Below, one piece after another: positions 1 to 5,992 of a DNA stretch of 32,726 bases. The stretch is from DSWT01 sp035415725 (GTDB lineage Bacteria; Chloroflexota; Anaerolineae; B4-G1; SLSP01), in NCBI GenBank assembly GCA_035415725.1, contig DAOOGN010000043.1:1-32726 (forward strand). The letters are read 5' to 3'. The notes under the pieces are model-generated. The model searched no databases and was not told where the DNA came from. It was given only the letters and a program-made list of their open reading frames with translations. The position numbers and the translations under genes are program-made. Positions within the stretch are counted from its first letter, which is position 1, and each line of letters opens with the position of its first letter.

Positions 1-19
1 AAGGTCCCCCGATACGAAA

Positions 20-46
20 GCCGATGCCCTACCCCCTAGCATCGGC
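20..46. other. Short hairpin near left edge
   Basis: Perfect 8-bp inverted repeat GCCGATGC / GCATCGGC around an 11-nt loop. On the minus strand it lies about 60 nt downstream of the strong leftward promoter at 111-139, so it would be in that transcript. There is no clear U-run after it, so it may be part of a structured RNA or leader, not a terminator. The rest lies outside the window. Confidence 0.4.
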
Positions 47-110
47 CCCAGCAACTTAATCTATCCAGATCAGTCTTGCTCGTTTGGTATCTTATCTCTT
101 TGTAATTTAT

Positions 111-139
111 ACTATACTACAGTTTCGTGCTTTTGTCAA
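111..139 (-). promoter_or_regulatory. Strong sigma70-type promoter directed leftward
   Basis: On the minus strand there is an exact -35 TTGACA (139-134), a 17-bp spacer and a -10 TATAGT (116-111). Transcription would start near position 104 and leave the window to the left. Nothing in the first 100 bases looks like a start codon with a ribosome-binding site on that strand, so the transcript is either a long leader or a non-coding RNA. Confidence 0.6.
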
Positions 140-295
140 GCCCCAGCCGCTTCATTTTTGGAGCCACTTGGACTATCCCAAACACAGGACAAAATTTTAC
201 CACAACCTGGTTTCTTGTCAAGAGGGAACTTTCATCTCCCAAAACAACGTCTTAATGCTGAAATCGGTACGATTTATGCAGGGAAGGAGAAGACC

Positions 296-2647
296 ATGAA
301 AAAACAAATTGCGGTTCTACTGGCGCTGTTCGTCATTGTTATAACGGCAAGGCCCGTGCTGGCCGATGGGATCATCATCATCGATCCACCTGTTGACCCA
401 CCACCCGACTGGCAGCCGTGGTTGACGATCCGCTATCATCGTGTGACAGTCGCCATTGAGGATCAGGTAGCCGTAACAAAGGTGGATCAGGCATTCCGCA
501 ATGACGGCAAGGTGCCTGCCGAGGGGACCTACGTCTTCCCTTTGCCGCCGGGGGCAGTGGTGCAGAGTTTTGTTATGTGGGTGGATGGAAAACCGATCGA
601 GGGGGAGATTTTGCCGGCGGACAAGGCACGTGATATTTACGAGAGCTATGTGCAACGGCAGCGTGATCCCGCTTTACTGGAATATGTCGGACGTGACGCG
701 GTCCGCGCGCGTATCTTTCCCATTCCGGCGGGGGAGGAACGACGCATCCAGTTAGAGTACACGCAAGTCCTCCCCATAGCCGACGATATGATGGCTTACC
801 GCTATCCATTAAATACCGAACGATTTTCCGCGCTTCCGTTGGAACAGGTCAGCATTTCCGTGAGCCTGACATCGAAAACACCCCTGCGCGCCATTTACTC
901 CCCAAGCCACCAGGACGAGGTGGTCATCACCCGAGAAGGGGCCCATCGCGCGACGATCAGTTATGAGGCCAACCACGTCCTCCCTGAACGCGACTTCGAG
1001 CTATATGTCGGCACCGGCAGCGAGGACATTGGCGTCAACCTGCTCACGTATCAGACGGGCGACGAGGATGGATTCTTCCTTCTTACGCTGATGCCGGCCC
1101 TGGCTACCGAGGGGCAACGTATTCTACCCAAGGACATTTTCCTGGTGCTAGACACGTCAGGATCTATGGAAGGCGATAAGCTCAAGCAGGCCCAAGATGC
1201 GCTCGTGTACGTCCTCGAACATCTGAATCCTGAGGATCGTTTCAATGTGATTGCTTTCAGCAGCGGTGTGCGCATGTATGCCACCACCCTGCAAGCCGGC
1301 CAGGAGGCAGACGCGGCTAGCGACTGGGTCTATCGCCTCGAAGCGCTAGGAGGCACGAACATCTATCTGGCGCTCTCCGCGGCTCTGGCGCAGGCCAATG
1401 CAACCCGACCGACCGTGATTATCTTTCTGACCGACGGGTTGGCCACCGAGGGCATCGTCGAAGCTCAAACACTTCTGAGCACGTTGGCGCAAGAAGCTCC
1501 GCCTTCAGTGCGCATCTTCCCCTTCGGCGTGGGCTATGATGTCAACACGCTGTTCCTGGATCAATTGGCCCAGGATCACAAAGGCATCCCGGCTTACGTC
1601 AAACCGGAAGAGCGCATCGCTGAAAATGTGTCAGCTTTCTATGCGCGCATCCAAAGTCCCGTGCTGACCAACGTGACGCTGGAGTGCGGTGCTATCCGGA
1701 CCTACGATGTCTATCCCACACCGCTCCCGGACCTTTATGCCGGCACGCAACTCATTGTGACCGGGCGTTACACCGGATCAGGACCACAATCGATCACACT
1801 CACAGGTGAAGTCGAAGGACAGCGCGCAACCTACGAGTATGAAGGCAACTTTCAAGCCGATAAAAGTAAAGATTTCATTCCCAGGTTGTGGGCCGCGCGG
1901 AAGATCGGCTACTTACTCACGCAAATCCGCCTTCATGGGGAAAATGCCGAGTGGATCGACGCCGTTGTCGATCTGAGCCGGCGGTATGGCATCATCACTC
2001 CTTACACTTCCTTCTTGGTGGAAGAACCCACAGACGCCCTAAGTACAGAAGGGCGCGAGCACGCCGCAGAGGAGTTCACGGAGTCTCTACAGGCAGCACC
2101 GACGGCGGTTTCGGGTGCAAGCGCCGTCGAAGATGCCGAAATGCGCAAAGGACTGGGCAACGCTGAGGCCCCACCGGCCGCCGGTGAGATGCTATCTTCA
2201 CCAACAGGAAACGATGCAGTGAAAGAATTGAGCAGCATCCGTTACGTAGGGGACAAGACTTTCCTTTGTCAGAACGGCGTCTGCATCGATACGGCTTACA
2301 TCCCCGATCAAATGACGCCTCAAGAAGTGCCTTTTATGTCCGCAATGTACTGGGAGCTTACTGAGACGCAACCGGAGTTGGCAGCTTACTTCGCAGTCGG
2401 CGAAGAAGTTTTTTGCGTTGCGGATGATGGCACAGCCTACCACTTCAGACTCGGTGCAGAAGCAGAAGAGATCGCTCGTCCGGAGGCGTCGTCGACAGAA
2501 GAAGCATCACCCACACCCACCCCGCTGCCCGACACCGATGGACCACAACCCGCAGCGCGTGGCCATTCCGGCATCTGCGGCAGCGCCGCCGCCCTCGCAG
2601 CCAGTGCTGCCGTCGTCGGATGGCGCGGGAAACGAAGATTCAAATAA
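296..2647 (+). CDS. Secreted VIT domain and von Willebrand factor A domain protein
   Basis: A 783-residue exported protein. It starts with a signal peptide (MKKQIAVLLALFVIVI...VLADG), so the ATG at 296, preceded by GGGAAGGAGA at 281-290, is preferred over an in-frame upstream ATG at 158 that would bury the signal peptide. Residues of about 40-170 form a vault/inter-alpha-trypsin (VIT) domain (PAEGTYVFPLPPGA, RARIFPIPAGEERRIQLEY). A vWA domain follows, with the metal-binding DTSGSM motif at about residue 286 and FLTDG later. The C-terminus has a Pro/Thr linker, a Cys, a short hydrophobic stretch and a basic end (RGKRRFK), like a surface-anchoring tail. Such proteins are thought to mediate adhesion or protein-protein contacts; the ligand is unknown. 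It stands alone, followed by a strong hairpin and the next gene's riboswitch. Confidence 0.88.
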   Translation: MKKQIAVLLALFVIVITARPVLADGIIIIDPPVDPPPDWQPWLTIRYHRVTVAIEDQVAVTKVDQAFRNDGKVPAEGTYVFPLPPGAVVQSFVMWVDGKPIEGEILPADKARDIYESYVQRQRDPALLEYVGRDAVRARIFPIPAGEERRIQLEYTQVLPIADDMMAYRYPLNTERFSALPLEQVSISVSLTSKTPLRAIYSPSHQDEVVITREGAHRATISYEANHVLPERDFELYVGTGSEDIGVNLLTYQTGDEDGFFLLTLMPALATEGQRILPKDIFLVLDTSGSMEGDKLKQAQDALVYVLEHLNPEDRFNVIAFSSGVRMYATTLQAGQEADAASDWVYRLEALGGTNIYLALSAALAQANATRPTVIIFLTDGLATEGIVEAQTLLSTLAQEAPPSVRIFPFGVGYDVNTLFLDQLAQDHKGIPAYVKPEERIAENVSAFYARIQSPVLTNVTLECGAIRTYDVYPTPLPDLYAGTQLIVTGRYTGSGPQSITLTGEVEGQRATYEYEGNFQADKSKDFIPRLWAARKIGYLLTQIRLHGENAEWIDAVVDLSRRYGIITPYTSFLVEEPTDALSTEGREHAAEEFTESLQAAPTAVSGASAVEDAEMRKGLGNAEAPPAAGEMLSSPTGNDAVKELSSIRYVGDKTFLCQNGVCIDTAYIPDQMTPQEVPFMSAMYWELTETQPELAAYFAVGEEVFCVADDGTAYHFRLGAEAEEIARPEASSTEEASPTPTPLPDTDGPQPAARGHSGICGSAAALAASAAVVGWRGKRRFK

Positions 2648-2651
2648 AGTA

Positions 2652-2702
2652 ACTATTCAGCCTATCTCCCCCAGCCCCCCTTCCCGTTGACGGGAAGGGG
2701 GG
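2652..2702. repeat. Family B repeat end plus C/G hairpin, possible terminator
   Basis: Directly after the VIT/vWA stop codon, a TA dinucleotide is followed by ACTATTCAGCC, the same end as the family B elements at 4030, 20345 and 32500. Next comes a perfect 12-bp hairpin (CCCCCCTTCCCG / CGGGAAGGGGGG, 2675-2702, loop TTGA), similar to the C-rich hairpins inside the copies at 20345 and 32500. I could not place a matching right end with certainty. The hairpin probably also ends transcription of the VIT/vWA gene, although only a short AAATTT follows it. Confidence 0.5.
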
Positions 2703-2750
2703 AGAAATTTGTGCTATGGCGAAATTGGCGTAAGCCCTATAAAAACAAAC

Positions 2751-2761
2751 TGTGGTATACT
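2751..2761 (+). promoter_or_regulatory. Extended -10 promoter of the FMN riboswitch operon
   Basis: TGTGG is followed directly by TATACT (2756-2761), an extended -10 element with no good -35. Transcription would start near 2768, about 20 nt before the riboswitch. The same CTGTGGTATA core occurs in front of aspS and the Hsp70-like gene. Confidence 0.5.
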
Positions 2762-2787
2762 GAGGGTCGATTAACAGAGCGAATACG

Positions 2788-2969
2788 TTCCTTCGGGGCA
2801 GGGTGAGGATGCGCGTAGCCATATCAAATAAGGCGTCCAATTCCCTACCGGCGGTCAAGAAAGTCGTCGAGAAGCGACGGTTTCCAAGCCCGCGAGCAGT
2901 TTGCTGAACCCAAACTGTTGATCCGGTGAAAATCCGGGGCCGACGGTAAAGTCCGGACGAGAGAAGGAA
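2788..2969 (+). ncRNA. FMN riboswitch (RFN element)
   Basis: Conserved RFN blocks appear in the correct order: CTTCGGGGCAGGGTGA (2791-2806), TTCCCTACCGGCGGT (2841-2855), AGCCCGCGAGC (2887-2897), GATCCGGTGAAAATCCGGGG (2920-2939) and CCGACGGTAAAGTCCGGA (2940-2957), closed by GAGAGAAGG. P1 pairs CCTTC (2790-2794) with GAAGG (2963-2967). The P2 arm carries a long variable insertion between 2807 and 2840, and a stem CAGTTTG / CAAACTG occurs at about 2898-2918. In this class FMN binding stabilises P1 and switches off the downstream genes, here a transporter operon, by the terminator at 2998-3027. Confidence 0.95.
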
Positions 2970-2997
2970 AAAACACGTGCGATGGATTGTTCGATGA

Positions 2998-3027
2998 CGC
3001 CCCGAAGTTGAATTTCGGGGCGTTTTT
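2998..3027 (+). terminator. Riboswitch-controlled intrinsic terminator
   Basis: A 9-bp perfect stem, CGCCCCGAA / TTCGGGGCG, with a 7-nt loop and five Ts follows the FMN aptamer. Its 5' arm GCCCCGAAG (2999-3007) is perfectly complementary to the conserved 5' strand of the aptamer, CTTCGGGGC (2791-2799). Terminator and alternative antiterminator are therefore mutually exclusive. Confidence 0.9.
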
Positions 3028-3087
3028 GTGTGCGAGAGGAATTTCACATGAACTGGCGTTCACCAGCGGTGGAATGAAAACTTTTTA

Positions 3088-3152
3088 CCCCGAAGAACAC
3101 GCAGGACACAAAGAATCTGTGTTTTTCTCTGTGAACTCTATGTGCTCTGGGG
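3088..3152. repeat. Imperfect palindromic intergenic repeat
   Basis: About 65 bp that begins CCCCGAAGAACAC and ends TGTGCTCTGGGG; the two halves are imperfect reverse complements (ACACAAAGAA against TTCTCTGTG). It lies between the riboswitch terminator and the permease ribosome-binding site, so it is inside the operon leader and could fold into a hairpin in read-through transcripts. It looks like a decayed short mobile repeat. Confidence 0.5.
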
Positions 3153-3173
3153 CTATTTTCAAGGGAGAAGAAC

Positions 3174-4010
3174 TTGGCCGCACGCACAACACTCAAATCC
3201 AATGAACGTTATAGGCAGACGCCGTTCCGCCATCTGCCCTTCTATCTATTCTCGCTAGGGTTAGGTCTCCTCGTCTGGCAGACAGCGGTGTTGTGGATCG
3301 CCGATACACCCCGGCGGTTTTTACTGCCCACGCCCGGCGCCGTCGTCGTTCGCTGGGGAAAGCTCATCAGCAGCGGTGTACTGCTCGCTCATGTGAAGGT
3401 CACGCTGGTGGAAATGGGTCTGGGGTTGCTCGTGGGGACAACACTCGCGGTGTTGTCAGGCTACGGCGTCGTGCATAGTAAACTCATCGCTTACCTGCTG
3501 GAACCGGCAATCGTCACTTCACAGGCGGTACCCATCGTGGCCCTCGCCCCTCTGCTGACGGTGTGGTTTGGACCGGGGCTGGCCTCGAAAGTGGTGGTCT
3601 GTGCGCTTATCGTCTTCTTCCCCCTCCTCGTCAACGTCGTCACGGGCCTGAGAAGCATCGATCCACGCCTGCAAGATTTGTTTCGCATGCTGGAAGCATC
3701 ACGTTACCAGGTGATTGTCAAACTGGAGATTCCCGCCGTGCTCCCCGCCTTCTTAGCGGGTCTGAAAGTCAGTGGAACGCTCGCCGGAATGGGGGCGGTC
3801 GTCGGTGAATTCGTCGCTTCGACGTGTGGACTGGGCTACCTGGTCAAACAAGGCCAGAATCTCTACGACATGCCGATGATGTTCGCAGCGATCATCACCC
3901 TGATGGGAATCGCCTTAGGGATATATGGCCTCCTCAGTCTCATCGAACGCCGCGCCCTGCGTTGGAGTATACAGGATACCACGGCGTTCGACGCTGAGGA
4001 ACCGGCTTGA
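3174..4010 (+). CDS. ribX: Predicted riboflavin/flavin ABC transporter permease (RibX-type)
   Basis: A 278-residue integral membrane protein of the SsuC/ThiX/NMT1-system permease family, with about six hydrophobic segments. The cytoplasmic coupling (EAA) loop is visible at about residues 170-190 (MLEASRYQVIVKLEIPAVLP). It starts at TTG, chosen because AGGGAGAAG (3162-3170) lies at the right distance and the sequence then runs into the first membrane segment. It is the first gene after the FMN riboswitch and is followed by a lipoprotein and an ATPase, which together make a full importer. RibXY systems with this family composition and FMN control are established for Chloroflexi. Flavin specificity here rests on the riboswitch and family, not on direct sequence proof; a thiamine-precursor or other aromatic substrate is the main alternative. 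Confidence 0.85.
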   Translation: MAARTTLKSNERYRQTPFRHLPFYLFSLGLGLLVWQTAVLWIADTPRRFLLPTPGAVVVRWGKLISSGVLLAHVKVTLVEMGLGLLVGTTLAVLSGYGVVHSKLIAYLLEPAIVTSQAVPIVALAPLLTVWFGPGLASKVVVCALIVFFPLLVNVVTGLRSIDPRLQDLFRMLEASRYQVIVKLEIPAVLPAFLAGLKVSGTLAGMGAVVGEFVASTCGLGYLVKQGQNLYDMPMMFAAIITLMGIALGIYGLLSLIERRALRWSIQDTTAFDAEEPA

Positions 4011-4029
4011 ATATCTCAAAAAATCCGTA

Positions 4030-4198
4030 ATCATTCAGTCACCCTTGTCAGGTGGCGAAGGGGACTTTGTTTAGGCTTGCCAGGGATCGTCAGATCACGC
4101 CAGAACCGCGGATCTGGCGATCCGCTCCAAGCGGCGATCCGCTCCGATCCTGGCTAACGGGTGTGGAATTTCTGCCTCGATGGACTAGCCTGAATAGA
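4030..4198. repeat. Family B short element between ribX and ribY
   Basis: About 169 bp bounded by ATCATTCAGTCACC on the left and CTAGCCTGAATAGA on the right, with TA on both sides (4028-4029 and 4199-4200). The ends match the complete copy at 20345-20593, but the middle has diverged and holds a local repeat (GCGATCCGCTC twice, 4117-4145). It sits inside the transporter operon and separates permease from binding protein by over 200 bp. Confidence 0.65.
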
Positions 4199-4228
4199 TA
4201 CAAAAAATTCTTAATTTCGGAGGTCATG

Positions 4229-5194
4229 ATGCGTGTACGTTGGTTCTCTCTCATAATCCTACTTTTTGTCCTGGTCGGATGTGCGGACAAACCCGCCAAG
4301 TCGGCGTTGACCACCCTCAATTTGCCGATGGGTTATGTCGCCAATATGCAGTTCAGCCCGTTCTACGTGGGCAAGGAGCGCGGCTACTTCGAACAAGCCG
4401 GCTTCGCGGTGACGTTTGATTATCGTTGGGAAACCGACGGTATACAACTGGTTGCTGCCGGAGAAATCCCCTTTGCCGTCGCCAGCGGCGATCAGGTGAT
4501 TCAGGCCCGCAGTCAAGGGCTGCCGGTCGTGGCTGTGGCCGCGTGGTATCAGAAATTTCCGGTCGCGGTCATAGCGTTGCAGGACACCCCTTTAGATTCA
4601 CCGGCAGAGATGCGCGGTTTGCGGATCGGCATTCCTGAAACATTCGGCGCATCGTACATCGGATTGCGCGCCCTCCTGAAGGCCGGTGGATTGGCCGAAG
4701 CCGACATCGACCTGCAAACCATCGGCTACACCCAACTGGCGGCGCTCACGACAGGGAGCGTGGACGCCGTCGTAGTCTATGCCAACAACGAGCCGGTCGT
4801 GCTGGCACAAGAAGGCACGCCGTTCAATGCGCTGTATGTCGCCGACTACGCCAATCTTGTTTCGGCCGTTATCGTGAGCAACGACACGATGGTCCAAGAG
4901 CAGCCAGAGGCGGTGCAAGCCTTTGTAACGGCCTTTCTGCATGGGTTGAAAGATGTCATCGCCGATCCCGATGCGGCATTCGAGATCAGCGCGCCCTACA
5001 TCGAGGGGCTTGAGGAGAATGCGAGCGCGCAGCGGGGCGTGTTGGACACCAGCATCGAATTCTGGCGCGCCTCCCACCTCGGACGATTCGAGGCCGCCGC
5101 ATGGGAAGAAGCGCAAACGGTGATGGCAGAAATCGGCTTGATCGAACAGACGATGCCGGTGGAGACGCTGTTCACCAATGCGTTCGTGCAGTAA
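4229..5194 (+). CDS. ribY: Predicted riboflavin/flavin-binding lipoprotein (RibY-type, NMT1/THI5-like)
   Basis: A 321-residue periplasmic-type binding protein anchored as a lipoprotein: residues 1-21 are a signal peptide ending in the lipobox LVGC. The remainder is an NMT1/THI5-like (SsuA/ThiY-like) two-lobe fold, with motifs such as FSPFYVGKERGYFEQAGF, LRIGIPETFGASY and GSVDAVVVYANNEP. The open frame extends upstream to 4052, but that part is encoded by the family B repeat; GGAGG at 4219-4223 supports the ATG at 4229 (an adjacent ATG at 4226 is too close). It delivers substrate to the permease encoded just before. Flavin binding is inferred from the FMN riboswitch and from known RibY proteins. 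Aminopyrimidine or alkylsulfonate binding is possible in principle. Confidence 0.85.
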   Translation: MRVRWFSLIILLFVLVGCADKPAKSALTTLNLPMGYVANMQFSPFYVGKERGYFEQAGFAVTFDYRWETDGIQLVAAGEIPFAVASGDQVIQARSQGLPVVAVAAWYQKFPVAVIALQDTPLDSPAEMRGLRIGIPETFGASYIGLRALLKAGGLAEADIDLQTIGYTQLAALTTGSVDAVVVYANNEPVVLAQEGTPFNALYVADYANLVSAVIVSNDTMVQEQPEAVQAFVTAFLHGLKDVIADPDAAFEISAPYIEGLEENASAQRGVLDTSIEFWRASHLGRFEAAAWEEAQTVMAEIGLIEQTMPVETLFTNAFVQ

Positions 5195-5215
5195 AAACGC
5201 AGCACAAGGAGCAGG

Positions 5216-5992
5216 ATGGCCGAAGCTTTCCTCCAAATTCGTCATCTTTCCGCCAGTTTTCGCGGTTATCAGGGCGACTTGAGCGCGCTGGATGATGTGT
5301 CGTTCGACGTAGCCAGAGGGGAATTCGTCTGTCTGATCGGGCCTTCGGGCTGCGGCAAATCGACGCTGCTGCGCATCGCCGCCGGCCTGCTCCAGCCCAC
5401 GCGAGGAGAAGTTCTGCTGGAAGGGAAGCCGCACTCCACCCCTCATAAGCGTGTGGGACTGGTTTTCCAACAACCCGCGCTGTTGCCGTGGCGCACGGTG
5501 GCGGATAACATCGCGCTGCCGCTGGAAATGGAGGGGTTGCCTGCCCGCGACATTCGAGCACGCACCGACGCTCTCCTGGCGCAGGTGGGGCTTTCGGGCT
5601 TCGAAGCGGAATACCCGATTCACCTCTCAGGAGGGATGGCGCAACGGACGGCCATGGCGCGTGCACTGGCGCAAAACCCGGAGGTGTTACTCCTCGACGA
5701 GCCTTTCGGCGCCCTCGACGCGCTGACCCGCGAGCGTATGGCCGTGGAGCTGTTGCGCCTCTGGGAAAGGGACAAGCGCACGGTGCTGATGGTGACGCAC
5801 AGCGTCGAGGAAGCAGCCCTGCTTTCCGACCGGGTCATCGTCCTCAGCGCGCGACCGGGACGGGTAGTGGACAACGTGAACGTCACCCTGCCACGTCCGC
5901 GCTCGGCGGCACTGCTGGTGACGCCAGAACTCCAACAGATCGCCGGACGGTTGCGGGCGTCACTTTCGCAGGGGGATGAGGCCGGCCGTTAA
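5216..5992 (+). CDS. ABC importer ATPase of the predicted flavin transporter
   Basis: A 258-residue nucleotide-binding subunit of the SsuB/TauB/ThiZ family. Visible motifs are Walker A GPSGCGKST (about 42-50), a Q-loop VFQQPALLPW, the signature LSGGMAQR (about 137), Walker B VLLLDEPFGALD (about 158) and an H-loop VTHSVEEA. AAGGAG precedes the ATG by a few bases, and the gene starts 21 bp after ribY, so the three genes are one operon under the FMN riboswitch. It supplies ATP hydrolysis for the RibX permease. The final bases overlap by 4 bp with the convergent alpha-galactosidase gene. The family assignment is firm; the substrate is inferred from neighbours. Confidence 0.9.
   Translation: MAEAFLQIRHLSASFRGYQGDLSALDDVSFDVARGEFVCLIGPSGCGKSTLLRIAAGLLQPTRGEVLLEGKPHSTPHKRVGLVFQQPALLPWRTVADNIALPLEMEGLPARDIRARTDALLAQVGLSGFEAEYPIHLSGGMAQRTAMARALAQNPEVLLLDEPFGALDALTRERMAVELLRLWERDKRTVLMVTHSVEEAALLSDRVIVLSARPGRVVDNVNVTLPRPRSAALLVTPELQQIAGRLRASLSQGDEAGR

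Noticed and set aside
84..299. Short plus-strand frame of 71 codons before the VIT/vWA gene
   Set aside because: It overlaps the signal-peptide start of the larger gene, has no ribosome-binding site and shows no recognisable features.
2788..2969. TPP or cobalamin riboswitch as alternative to FMN
   Set aside because: Thi-box CTGAGA and cobalamin-box signatures are absent, while all RFN core blocks are present in order.
4598..5666. Overlapping minus-strand frames opposite ribY and the ATPase gene
   Set aside because: Both plus-strand genes have signal peptide or Walker motifs and ribosome-binding sites; the opposite frames have none.
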